Source: Paraburkholderia sediminicola (GTDB lineage Bacteria; Pseudomonadota; Gammaproteobacteria; Burkholderiales; Burkholderiaceae). Taken from it: a stretch of DNA of 64,000 nucleotides. The position numbers and the translations under genes are program-made. Where the stretch lies: the NCBI RefSeq assembly GCF_902859805.1, contig NZ_CADIKC010000001.1, forward strand, positions 1,240,001 through 1,304,000, given 5' to 3'. This document shows, in pieces, positions 17,180 to 25,706 of this stretch (its first letter is position 1; each line of letters opens with the position of its first letter). The notes beneath the pieces were generated by a model, which was not told where the DNA came from, searched no databases, and was given only the letters and a program-made list of their open reading frames with translations.

Positions 17180-18340
17180 CTACGCGGCCGACATGTAATC
17201 TCCCAACCGAGCCAGCATCGCGTCGCACTTATGCAATTGCTCGACGGTGACGAATTCGTCCGGCTTATGCCCCTGGTCCATGCTGCCGGGTCCACAGACC
17301 ACCGTTGGAATGCCCGCCTGATCGAAAAGCCCGCCCTCGGTGCCGAATGCGACCGTGCCAAACTCAACTGAACCGCTCAGCAGCGCCAAAAGACGCGCCG
17401 CTTCGCTGTCGGGCGAGGTGGCCAATCCCGGATAGGCCGAAAGCGGCTGAAGACGGATGTCGGTGTCTGACTGCACTGCGCGCATCTTCGGCAACAACTC
17501 GGCCTGGGCGTAGGTCAGCAACTCATCCGCTACCTGGTTTGCGTCGAAGCCAGGCAGCGCGCGCACTTCGAAGTCGAACTCGCATTCGGCTGGCACGATG
17601 TTGAGCGCGCGGCCGCCTTTGATCACGCCCGTCTGCACGGTCGAGAAGGGCGGATCGAATCGCTCGTCGTGATGCTCGGGCTGCGCCAACTGCTCGCCGA
17701 TCTCTTCAAGACGGCCGATCATCCGCGCCGCGTATTGAATGGCGTTAACGCCATACGGCGCGTAGGCCGAATGGCAAGGCGCGCCTTTCACCTGACAGCG
17801 CATCGCCAGCTTGCCCTTGTGGCCCAGCACCGGCTTAAGCTCGGTCGGCTCGCCGATCAGGCACAGGGCCGGCTTGTGCGCACGTCGCTCCAGCTCCGCC
17901 AGCATCGGCCGCACGCCGAGGCAGCCGACTTCCTCGTCGTACGAAAAAGCGAGGTGCACCGGCAGCTTCAGCTCGCGCTCGAGAAACCCGGGCACCGCCG
18001 CCAGCACCGAAGCGATGAAACCCTTCATGTCGGCCGTGCCACGGCCATACAGCCGCCCGTCGCGTTCGGTAAGACGGAATGGATCGACGGTCCACGCCTG
18101 GCCATCGACAGGCACCACGTCGGTATGGCCCGACAGCACGATACCGCCGTGCCCACGCGGACCGATAGTCGCGAACAGATTCGCCTTGGTTCGCTCGGCG
18201 TTGTAGAACAACTCGCTTTCGACATCGAGTTCCTCCAGGTAAGCCCGAATGAATTCGATCATGTCCAGATTGGAGTCCCGGCTGACCGTGGCAAAGCCGA
18301 TCAACCGTTCGAGCAGTGCCCGGCTGGATCGATCATTCAT
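17180..18340 (-). CDS. argE: Acetylornithine deacetylase-like M20 peptidase
   Basis: A 386-residue M20-family metallohydrolase closest to ArgE. Zinc-site motifs are LSGHTDVVPVDG, RGTADMKGF and YDEEVGCLG, followed by GEPTELKPVLGHKG, the dimerisation domain (CHSAYAPYGVNAI) and a C-terminal EGGLFDQAG and DQGHKPDEF. In arginine biosynthesis it removes acetyl from N-acetylornithine. Here it is the third gene of a RidA-DUF1028-ArgE set, which suggests a catabolic N-acyl amino acid role instead. Its start overlaps the end of the DUF1028 gene by 8 bases. Confidence 0.8.
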   Translation of the reverse strand: MNDRSSRALLERLIGFATVSRDSNLDMIEFIRAYLEELDVESELFYNAERTKANLFATIGPRGHGGIVLSGHTDVVPVDGQAWTVDPFRLTERDGRLYGRGTADMKGFIASVLAAVPGFLERELKLPVHLAFSYDEEVGCLGVRPMLAELERRAHKPALCLIGEPTELKPVLGHKGKLAMRCQVKGAPCHSAYAPYGVNAIQYAARMIGRLEEIGEQLAQPEHHDERFDPPFSTVQTGVIKGGRALNIVPAECEFDFEVRALPGFDANQVADELLTYAQAELLPKMRAVQSDTDIRLQPLSAYPGLATSPDSEAARLLALLSGSVEFGTVAFGTEGGLFDQAGIPTVVCGPGSMDQGHKPDEFVTVEQLHKCDAMLARLGDYMSAA

Positions 18341-19010
18341 TGCCGGGCACTCCGTAGCTGGGCGCGGCGGTCGGATTCAAGGCCCGGGTCAAGTAGTCCT
18401 GCATCTGCGGCCGGTACGCCTGCCATAGACCGTCGAGATGGTCGATGGGGTCGTCATCGATCCAATCGACCCGCAAATCGACGATCGGCCAGCTCACGTC
18501 GCCCACAATCTTCAGCGCCGCTGAATGCACGGGCCCCGCTTCGCCGCCGGCCGCGATCGCGGCATGCATGGCCGCGAGCAGGCGATCGGCCAGCGTGCCG
18601 GATGCCTGTTCGAACGCTGGAAGCATTGCCTCGATCACCTCAATGCCGGCGAGCATGTTGCCTGCGGCTACGCACTGCTTGCCGGCGACAGCGTGATACG
18701 TGCCCAACGCTTCCTTGCCGCTGAAGAACGCCGTGCGGCCCTGGCCATCGATCACGGTCACCTGTCGATACTCGCTCCACTCGCTCGCGCCAAGCACACG
18801 GTCCAATGCGGCGGCGGGATCGAGTTGCCCGTTCTCCAGGAGATCGAGAATCTGCGGGCCGAGTGCGGGCAGCGTGACGTTCTGCGTCGCCACCGCGCCC
18901 ACGCCTGCGCGCAACCATGGGCATCGCGCACCCACCGCGATGCTGGACGAACTGATCGCGATGCCAAGCTGCCCGGATTCCGGACAACGTCCGACAATAG
19001 AGAATGTCAT
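18333..19010 (-). CDS. DUF1028 family protein
   Basis: A 225-residue DUF1028 protein beginning MTFSIVGRCPESGQLGIAIS, with the family's conserved GARCPW and VATQNVTLPALG segments. DUF1028 proteins resemble N-terminal nucleophile hydrolases, but no activity is firmly established. The start at 19010 follows GGAGCGGGAC. It lies between the RidA gene and the ArgE gene and overlaps the latter, which indicates translational coupling and a shared pathway, probably amide or imine handling. Confidence 0.85.
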   Translation of the reverse strand: MTFSIVGRCPESGQLGIAISSSSIAVGARCPWLRAGVGAVATQNVTLPALGPQILDLLENGQLDPAAALDRVLGASEWSEYRQVTVIDGQGRTAFFSGKEALGTYHAVAGKQCVAAGNMLAGIEVIEAMLPAFEQASGTLADRLLAAMHAAIAAGGEAGPVHSAALKIVGDVSWPIVDLRVDWIDDDPIDHLDGLWQAYRPQMQDYLTRALNPTAAPSYGVPGNE

Positions 19011-19020
19011 GTCCCGCTCC

Positions 19021-19458
19021 TTAGGCCGCCGGCGGCGTCCATCCATCCGGAATGACCGCGATAACGTCGATTTCCATCAACCACTGCGGCTGACCCAACG
19101 CGACCACCACCAGGCCGGTCGAAATAGGAAACACGCCCTTCAACCACTTGCCGACTTCCTGATAGACCGGCTCGCGGTAGCGGATATCGGTCAGGAACGT
19201 CGTGGTCTTAACGATGTGAGACAGGTCGCTACCGGCTTCTTCGAGCAACTGCTTGACGTTCTTCATCGCCTGCTCGGCCTGAGCGCGTGGATCACCAATG
19301 CCGATCAGGCGGCCTTCGAAATCCGTGCCCACCTGGCCGCGTACATAGACCGTATTGCCGGCGCGTACGGCCTGACAAAGATCGTTGTCGAGCGTCTGGT
19401 TCGGATACGTATCCTTCGTGTTGAACATGCGGATACGGGTATGCGTAGGTTGGCTCAT
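19021..19458 (-). CDS. RidA-family protein
   Basis: A 145-residue member of the RidA/YjgF/UK114 group. RidA enzymes deaminate reactive enamine/imine intermediates released by amino acid or amine metabolism. The sequence keeps the barrel core with VRGQVGTDFEGR, ARAQ- or RAQAEQAMKNV and an IVKTTTFLTDIRYREPV segment. The archetypal catalytic arginine lies in a C-terminal TR-V motif; here the equivalent TGLVVVALGQP lacks it, so a divergent subclass is likely. The ATG at 19458 follows AAGGTG. The DUF1028 gene starts 10 bases past its stop. Confidence 0.82.
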   Translation of the reverse strand: MSQPTHTRIRMFNTKDTYPNQTLDNDLCQAVRAGNTVYVRGQVGTDFEGRLIGIGDPRAQAEQAMKNVKQLLEEAGSDLSHIVKTTTFLTDIRYREPVYQEVGKWLKGVFPISTGLVVVALGQPQWLMEIDVIAVIPDGWTPPAA

Positions 19459-19511
19459 CAATGCACCTTAATGTAGGAGGAAATGGATCGCGGATTAAAG
19501 AGGCGTACGCA

Positions 19512-20870
19512 TCAATTCACGCCCATCTCGCTGACTTTGTGGATGCGTGAACCGGTCGCGGTGTTTTCGACGCTTTCAATGTGTTCCTCGCCGCGGCCTG
19601 GTGCCTGACCTTGCGAGTCGTCGTAATAAGCCAGGTATTTACGCTGCGTAACGATGTGATCGGCAATGTGCTTCGCGTCGTGCCACACGCCCCAGATGAA
19701 TGCGGAGCCTCGGCGTGATAGCCAGGGCAGGCCAATGAAATAGATGCCAGGTTCCTTCGATACGCCGCGCTGATGTTTCGGCTTACCCTTTTCATCGAAG
19801 GCGTTGACGTTCAACCAGCTGAAATCGACTGCATATCCGGTCGCCCAGACAATCGATGTCACGCCGGCTTTCGCCAGATCGAGATCGTGCAACGGGTGCG
19901 TCACGCATTCCGGATCCGCGGGAATGACGCGGGCTTCAGGCTCTTCGGGAAGATCGAGACCGTTACGCTCGGCGTACGCGTCGGCCGCGTCCAGCAGCGA
20001 CAGATAGTTTTCGTCGCCGCGCGCGATGTTCTCCGCAAGATCGGCTTCAAAGGTCACCACGCCGTCATCGAACGATTTCGTGAGACCCACGAGCGTGATG
20101 CCCTGGTTCGCGAGACGCCGGAAGTCCACCGTATGGCCGCCACGCGAACCGCTCACCGCGATGGTGACGTGCTCCCTGCCAGGCTTCATGACCTCTGCAT
20201 CCCATTCGCCGAGCACGCCGAGCCACCAGCAGAAGTCGCGGCCGCGATAGGCACGCGGCGGACGATCGTGCGCTCCGACCGACAGATAGACGCGCTTGCC
20301 CGCGCGCTGCAATTCGTCGGCGATCTGCACGCCTGACGATCCGGCCCCCACCACCAGCACGCCCCCTTCCGGCAATTGGCCGGGGTTGCGATAGTCGGCG
20401 GAATGAAGCTGCGTAAGAGTCGAATCTTGCGGCGCAATCGGCGGAATAACGGGGCGCTGGAAAGGTCCCGTCGCGACCACCACGCGATTGGCCTCGATCG
20501 TGCCCTCTGATGTTTCGATGGTGAAGCCTTGGCGCCCCGCATTGCGTACGACCTTCTTCACTTCCACGCCGGTGCGGATCGGCGCTTCAAACTTCTGCGC
20601 ATAAGCGACGAAGTAGTCAGCGACCTGCTCCTTCGACGCGAATGCGTTGGGGTCAAAGTCGGCGAACTCGAGATTGGGGAAACGATCGTGCCAGGCGGGA
20701 CCATTGGCAACCAGTGAATCCCAGCGTCCCGTGCGCCAGCGCTCGGCGATACGAGCACGTTCCAGTACGAGATGCGGCACGCCAAGCTTGCTCAAATGTT
20801 CGCTCATGGCGACGCCGGCCTGGCCGGCGCCGACTACGAGCGTGTCGATTGACGTTGTTTCCACTGTCAT
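19512..20870 (-). CDS. Flavin-containing monooxygenase-like oxidoreductase
   Basis: About 452 residues from the ATG at 20870 (AAGGA upstream). Two dinucleotide folds are visible: VGAGQAGVAMSEHL near residue 14 for FAD and VVGAGSSGVQIADEL near residue 170 for NADPH, separated by ATGPFQRPVIPP and HSADYRNPGQLPEGG. This is the CzcO/YUCCA-like branch of group B monooxygenases, which oxygenate nitrogen or sulfur atoms or carry out Baeyer-Villiger reactions. It heads a leftward set with RidA, DUF1028 and ArgE, so an N-oxygenated substrate fits the context. A LysR gene is divergent from it. Confidence 0.82.
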   Translation of the reverse strand: MTVETTSIDTLVVGAGQAGVAMSEHLSKLGVPHLVLERARIAERWRTGRWDSLVANGPAWHDRFPNLEFADFDPNAFASKEQVADYFVAYAQKFEAPIRTGVEVKKVVRNAGRQGFTIETSEGTIEANRVVVATGPFQRPVIPPIAPQDSTLTQLHSADYRNPGQLPEGGVLVVGAGSSGVQIADELQRAGKRVYLSVGAHDRPPRAYRGRDFCWWLGVLGEWDAEVMKPGREHVTIAVSGSRGGHTVDFRRLANQGITLVGLTKSFDDGVVTFEADLAENIARGDENYLSLLDAADAYAERNGLDLPEEPEARVIPADPECVTHPLHDLDLAKAGVTSIVWATGYAVDFSWLNVNAFDEKGKPKHQRGVSKEPGIYFIGLPWLSRRGSAFIWGVWHDAKHIADHIVTQRKYLAYYDDSQGQAPGRGEEHIESVENTATGSRIHKVSEMGVN

Positions 20871-21142
20871 AGCTGTGTCCTTCTGAAAAGGCGGAATGTT
20901 TCGATTCGATCGCGGTGTCATGGCGGAGCGGCCTGCGAACGCTCGCGATCGTGACGGACCCGGCAGAGTTTTCCGACAGCGCGTCGCCGCCGGGTCCGTT
21001 CGTCTTTCGTGAAAATCTACGCGCCCCATCAGAATCTGAAAAATATATTTAAAAAATGCATAGCATCGGATTTACCTATGCAAGCCTTTTTGACCGCTTC
21101 ACAATGCCGCCCATTGAGGACTTTGAACACGGAGCGTTGTCG

Positions 21143-22069
21143 ATGGAGAGTCAACCGTTGCGCTATTCGTTGCGCCAGTTGCGCTATTTCGTGGTCACCG
21201 CGGAAGCGCTGTCTTTCACCGCCGCCGCGAAGCGCCTGCACATCTCGCAGCCGTCGATCTCGACGGCGCTCGCGGATCTCGAGGTGTCGTTCGGTGTGCA
21301 ACTCTTCATACGGCATCACGCGAGCGGTCTCTCGCTCACGCAGGCCGGTCGCGATCTGCTCGGGCAAGCGCGCAATCTGCTGAAGATTGCAGAGGAATTG
21401 CAGACGACCGCGAAGGAAATGGACGGCGGCATGACGGGCGTCATCACGCTCGGCTGCCTCGTCTCGCTTGCGCCGCCGCTCATGCCGCGGTTGATCAGCC
21501 GATTCGTCGACGAGCACGCGGGTATCTCGTTTCGCACTGTCGAGGCGCATCAGGACGGCCTCTTGCGCGGCCTGCACGACGGTTCACTCGACATTGCGCT
21601 CACCTACAGCCTCGATTTGACAGAGGAAATCGCCTTCACGCCGCTGCTCTCGCTGCCGCCTTATGCAATCCTGCCGAGAACGCATCGTCTGGCACGCGCG
21701 CGCAAGGTATCGCTCGCGGATCTCTTGCCCGAGCCTTACGTGATGCTCGACCTGCCGCACAGCCGCGAGTATTTCGCCGCACTCTTCGACGCGGTGGGCA
21801 GCCGCCCCGTGCCCGCGTTCCGTTCGTCGCAGCCGGAAGTCGTACGCGGCATGGTGGCCAACGGTCTCGGCTATAGCCTCCTGAACTTTCCACTCAAATC
21901 GAACCGCACCGTGGATGGCGAAGAGTTCGTCATTAAGCGTTTCAAAGACAACGTCAACGCAACCATGCTCGGCATCGCGCAATCGCGCACCATGAAGCCG
22001 CGCCAGGTCGTCCATCGCTTCACGTCGTTCTGCGAGACCTATATCCGGCGCCTGCATATCGACGCATGA
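21143..22069 (+). CDS. LysR-family regulator between monooxygenase and Rieske operons
   Basis: 308 residues from the ATG at 21143, which follows GGAG; the open frame extends upstream to 21056 without family resemblance. The helix-turn-helix is LRQLRYFVVTAEALSFTAAA, then HISQPSISTALADLE. The effector domain resembles the CynR/OxyR-like group. It is divergent from the flavin monooxygenase operon across an AT-rich 270-base gap and is followed in the same direction by the Rieske oxygenase and transporter genes, so it may control both. Confidence 0.86.
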   Translation: MESQPLRYSLRQLRYFVVTAEALSFTAAAKRLHISQPSISTALADLEVSFGVQLFIRHHASGLSLTQAGRDLLGQARNLLKIAEELQTTAKEMDGGMTGVITLGCLVSLAPPLMPRLISRFVDEHAGISFRTVEAHQDGLLRGLHDGSLDIALTYSLDLTEEIAFTPLLSLPPYAILPRTHRLARARKVSLADLLPEPYVMLDLPHSREYFAALFDAVGSRPVPAFRSSQPEVVRGMVANGLGYSLLNFPLKSNRTVDGEEFVIKRFKDNVNATMLGIAQSRTMKPRQVVHRFTSFCETYIRRLHIDA

Positions 22070-22252
22070 TCCGGAAAGCGCGATCGTCTGCTTTAAGCGT
22101 GCGTGCGCTGCATAGGCAAAAGCTTTGCTTTGTATCTAAAAACAATATTTTGGCTTGCAATTTGGCTTGATAGATTGGTGTCCATGTTGAGCGCTACGCC
22201 GTAAAGCCTTGCGTTGCCGCGCTTTCACCGTGAAGAATCAAAGGGGGACACC

Positions 22253-23419
22253 ATGGCCAACCCGGCAAGGACGATCGCAGTGCAAGCGCTGGTCGACGAA
22301 CTGCAGACGGGTTGCGAACGGTCATTCGGCGATGCGCATGCAATGCCGCCCGGTGTCTATACGTCGCCCGAATTCCTCACACTGGAAGAGCGCGCTATCT
22401 TCGAGCGCGAATGGCAATGCGTCGGCCGCGCCAGTGCGCTCAAAGTGCCTGGCGACTACATGACGGCGCGACTCGGTGCGCAGCCGATCGTCGTGTTGCG
22501 CGACGAACAGATGCAGCTCAAGGCGATGTCGAACGTGTGCCTGCATCGCATGTCGGTGCTGCTCGAAGGACGCGGCAACGTGCGCCGCATCGTCTGCCCC
22601 TATCACGCCTGGAACTATTCGCTGGATGGCGCCCTGCAAGGCGCGCCGCTCATGGATCGGCAAGAGGGTTTCTGCAAGGAAAGCTACAAGCTGCCCGCCG
22701 TGCGCTGCGAAGAATGGCAAGGCTGGATCTACGTGACACTCGACGAAAACGCGCCGCCCGTTCACGCGCAGCTCGCCAAACTGAACGAGCTCATCGGTGC
22801 GTACGGCATGTCGGACTACATCGAAACTTTCAATGAAGAGCACGTGTGGGACACGAACTGGAAGATCCTCGCGGAAAACTTCATGGAAAGCTATCACCTG
22901 CCCATGCTGCATCGCGCGACGGTAGGACCGCATTCACGGCTCGATGAAATGGAATGCCCGCCGGGCTACCCAGCTTTTAACTATCACTGGATCACAAAGG
23001 AAGCGTCCTTGCCCATCGGCAACGCGCATCCGGACAATACGCGGCTCACGGGACATTGGCGCAAAACCACAGCGCTGCTCGCGATCTACCCGACACATCT
23101 CGTCACGCTGACGCCGGGCTACTTCTGGTATCTCGTGCTGCAGCCTCACGGTGTTGACCGTGTGCATATCAGCTTCGGCGGCGGGCTTGCGCCGGAATTC
23201 GTTGCGGACACCGAGGCCAACGCGCACATGACGACGTTGAAAAAGCTGCTCGACGACGTGAACGCGGAAGACAAGCGTGGCGTGGAAGCCGTCTTTCGCG
23301 GCGTGCATGCGCCGCTCGCGAAGCCCGGTCACTTGAGCCATCTCGAACGCCCTAATTACGACTTCGCACGCTATATCGCTAGCAAAATCGCCGCGGCGCA
23401 GCTCGCGAAAACGCATTGA
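22253..23419 (+). CDS. Rieske oxygenase alpha subunit, quaternary-amine demethylase type
   Basis: 388 residues; the ATG at 22253 follows GGGGGACACC. The Rieske domain has Cys96-x-His98 and Cys115-x2-His118. The catalytic motif reads ENFMESYHLPMLH: His215 and His220 bind iron, and the bridging residue three places before His215 is Glu212 rather than the usual Asp. Glutamate here is a mark of oxygenases acting on quaternary amines (carnitine, glycine betaine, stachydrine types). No reductase gene is adjacent. The following four genes encode an ABC importer of the polyamine class, which suits a cationic substrate. Confidence 0.8.
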   Translation: MANPARTIAVQALVDELQTGCERSFGDAHAMPPGVYTSPEFLTLEERAIFEREWQCVGRASALKVPGDYMTARLGAQPIVVLRDEQMQLKAMSNVCLHRMSVLLEGRGNVRRIVCPYHAWNYSLDGALQGAPLMDRQEGFCKESYKLPAVRCEEWQGWIYVTLDENAPPVHAQLAKLNELIGAYGMSDYIETFNEEHVWDTNWKILAENFMESYHLPMLHRATVGPHSRLDEMECPPGYPAFNYHWITKEASLPIGNAHPDNTRLTGHWRKTTALLAIYPTHLVTLTPGYFWYLVLQPHGVDRVHISFGGGLAPEFVADTEANAHMTTLKKLLDDVNAEDKRGVEAVFRGVHAPLAKPGHLSHLERPNYDFARYIASKIAAAQLAKTH

Positions 23420-23451
23420 TCAAGACGCATCATCGACAGGACGCGATCACG

Positions 23452-24633
23452 ATGTCAAACCCCTCCTTCATTTCGTTCTCGGGCGTGAGCAAGTCGTATG
23501 ACGGCGCGCAATACGTCGTCGATGACTTGAACCTCGACGTGAGCAAGGGAGAATTCCTGTCGCTGCTGGGTCCGTCCGGTTCGGGCAAGACGACGACGCT
23601 CATGATGCTTGCGGGATTCGAATCGCCCACGCGTGGCGAGATACGCCTCGACGGGCGGCGGCTCGACGACAAGCCTCCCCATCAGCGCGACATCGGTATG
23701 GTGTTTCAGAACTACGCGCTCTTTCCGCATCTGACGATCGCAGAGAATGTCGCGTTTCCGCTCTCCGTGCGGCGCGTAAGCCGCGCCGAGCAGAAGACGC
23801 GCGTGAAGCGCGCGCTCGAGATGGTCGAACTGCCGCATCTGGCGAACCGGCGCCCCGCGCAGCTTTCCGGCGGACAGCAGCAGCGCGTGGCGCTCGCTCG
23901 CGCGCTCGTGTTCGAGCCGAGCGTCGTGCTCATGGATGAGCCGCTCGGCGCGCTCGACAAGCGTCTGCGCGAAACCATGCAATACGAAATCATGCGGCTG
24001 CATCGCGAGTTGTCGCTCACGATCGTCTACGTGACGCATGATCAGGCCGAAGCGCTGACCATGTCGGACCGTGTCGCCGTATTTTCCGATGGACGTATTC
24101 AGCAAGCCGCCACGCCCAGCGAACTCTACGAGAACGCACAGAACGCCTTCGTCGCCAACTTCGTCGGCGAAAACAACGGGCTGACCGGGCGCGTCGTCAC
24201 CACGAGCGAGGAGTGGGCCACGCTCGCGCTCTCGGACGGCAGCGTCATTCGTGGCCGTTGCGAACCCGGCCTGCGCGTGGGCGACGAAGCGATGCTCGCG
24301 CTGCGCCCCGAACGCGCACATATCCCGAGCGCCGAAGGCGCGCACGTCGACGAACACAGCAACGTGGTGCGCGCACGCGTCGAGGAACTGGTGTATTGCG
24401 GCGATCATCATCGCGTGCACCTCGCGCTCGGTTCACACGATTCCTTCGTCGTGAAAGTGCCCAATACGCAGCGTCATGCGCTGCCATCGCCCGGCAGCGC
24501 GATCGATATCGCATGGCGCCACGACGACTGCAAGATTCTCGCGATGAGCGTGCCACGCAGCGCGCCCGTGATTCCCGCATCCACACCGCTCTCACCCTCA
24601 ATCATCACGACCGCACCAGCAGGAGCCAACTGA
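23452..24633 (+). CDS. ABC transporter ATP-binding protein, polyamine (PotA) type
   Basis: 393 residues with Walker A GPSGSGKTTT, Q-loop FQNYALFPHLT, signature LSGGQQQRVALARAL, Walker B VVLMDEPLGALD and the H-loop THDQAEA. A C-terminal TOBE-type regulatory domain spans about 270-365. This is the PotA/FbpC class ATPase that energises uptake of polyamines and related cations. Its ATG at 23452 lies 33 bases after the Rieske oxygenase stop, and the binding protein begins one base past its own stop, so the genes form one operon. Confidence 0.88.
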   Translation: MSNPSFISFSGVSKSYDGAQYVVDDLNLDVSKGEFLSLLGPSGSGKTTTLMMLAGFESPTRGEIRLDGRRLDDKPPHQRDIGMVFQNYALFPHLTIAENVAFPLSVRRVSRAEQKTRVKRALEMVELPHLANRRPAQLSGGQQQRVALARALVFEPSVVLMDEPLGALDKRLRETMQYEIMRLHRELSLTIVYVTHDQAEALTMSDRVAVFSDGRIQQAATPSELYENAQNAFVANFVGENNGLTGRVVTTSEEWATLALSDGSVIRGRCEPGLRVGDEAMLALRPERAHIPSAEGAHVDEHSNVVRARVEELVYCGDHHRVHLALGSHDSFVVKVPNTQRHALPSPGSAIDIAWRHDDCKILAMSVPRSAPVIPASTPLSPSIITTAPAGAN

Positions 24634-24634
24634 C

Positions 24635-25681
24635 ATGCGCACTCTCATCAAAGCACAAAGCGCCGCACTCGCCGTTCTCGCATTCGCCAGCGTCACCGTC
24701 CAGGCAGCGGAGACGCTCTCCGTTGTGACCTTCGGCGGTGCATACGAAGCGGCAGCGAAGAAGGCCTATTTCGAACCGTTCACGCAAGCCACCGGCATTG
24801 GCTTCTCGACCGAATCGTATGACGGCGGCCTCGCGAAGCTCTCCGCGATGGAGCAGGCGAAAAACACCACGTGGGACCTGATCGACCTCGAAACGAACGA
24901 TGCGATCACTGCCTGCGACGAAGGCCTGCTGCAGAAGTTCGACAAGAAGACGCTCGGCAAGACGAGCGACTTCATCCCCGGCACGATCAGCGATTGCGCC
25001 GTTGCAAGCATGGTCTGGTCCACGGTCTACGCGTACGACACGAGCAAGCTGAAGACCGCGCCGACCACCGTCAACGACTTTTTCGATCTGCAGAAATTCC
25101 CCGGCAAGCGCGGCCTGCGTAAGTCGCCGAAGGTAACGATGGAATGGGCGTTGATTGCGGACGGCGTCGACCCGAAAGACGTCTACAAGGTGCTCGCTAC
25201 GCCCGCCGGTGTGGATCGTGCGTTCAAAAAACTCGACACGATCAAGCAGAACATTGTGTGGTGGGAGTCGGGTGCCCAGGCGCCGCAGCTGCTTGCAGAC
25301 GGCGCGGTCGTGATGACGCAGGCCTACAACGGCCGCATTTCCGACGCCGCGAAGAAGGACAACAAGCCATTCAAGACCGTCTGGGACGCGCAGGTTTACG
25401 ACTTCGACTGGTGGGCCGTTCCGACGGGCGCGAAGCACGCCGACGCCGCCGCGAAATTCATCGTCTCCGCCTCGCAGCCGAAGGCGTATGCGGATTTGTC
25501 GAAGTACATCGCGTATGCGCCGCCGCGCAAGGATGCAATCGCCCTGGTCGACAAACAACGCCTCGCCGATCTGCCGACCGCCCCCGAGAATTTCAAGCGC
25601 GCCTTGCAGATCAACGCGAACTTCTGGGCCGACAACGCGGACCAGATCAACAAGCGCTTCCAGGTGTGGCTGACGCAGTAA
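24635..25681 (+). CDS. Periplasmic substrate-binding protein, PotD type
   Basis: 348 residues with a signal peptide (LAVLAFASVTVQAAE). The mature part opens LSVVTFGGAYEAAAKKAYFEPF, typical of the spermidine/putrescine-binding class (COG0687 type). The tryptophan- and acid-rich binding region includes TWDLIDLETNDAI and NIVWWESGAQAPQLLADG. The ligand is probably a cationic amine, in keeping with the Rieske oxygenase next door. It is the third gene of the operon. Confidence 0.87.
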   Translation: MRTLIKAQSAALAVLAFASVTVQAAETLSVVTFGGAYEAAAKKAYFEPFTQATGIGFSTESYDGGLAKLSAMEQAKNTTWDLIDLETNDAITACDEGLLQKFDKKTLGKTSDFIPGTISDCAVASMVWSTVYAYDTSKLKTAPTTVNDFFDLQKFPGKRGLRKSPKVTMEWALIADGVDPKDVYKVLATPAGVDRAFKKLDTIKQNIVWWESGAQAPQLLADGAVVMTQAYNGRISDAAKKDNKPFKTVWDAQVYDFDWWAVPTGAKHADAAAKFIVSASQPKAYADLSKYIAYAPPRKDAIALVDKQRLADLPTAPENFKRALQINANFWADNADQINKRFQVWLTQ

Positions 25682-25706
25682 CACTATCGTCCAACGAGAG
25701 CCCAAC

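Noticed and set aside
17180..18340. argE as evidence of an arginine biosynthesis operon
   Set aside because: No other arg gene is present; overlap with DUF1028 and RidA genes points to a catabolic context.
17669..18724. 351-codon plus-strand frame across argE and DUF1028
   Set aside because: Arginine-rich antisense shadow of two genes with intact family motifs.
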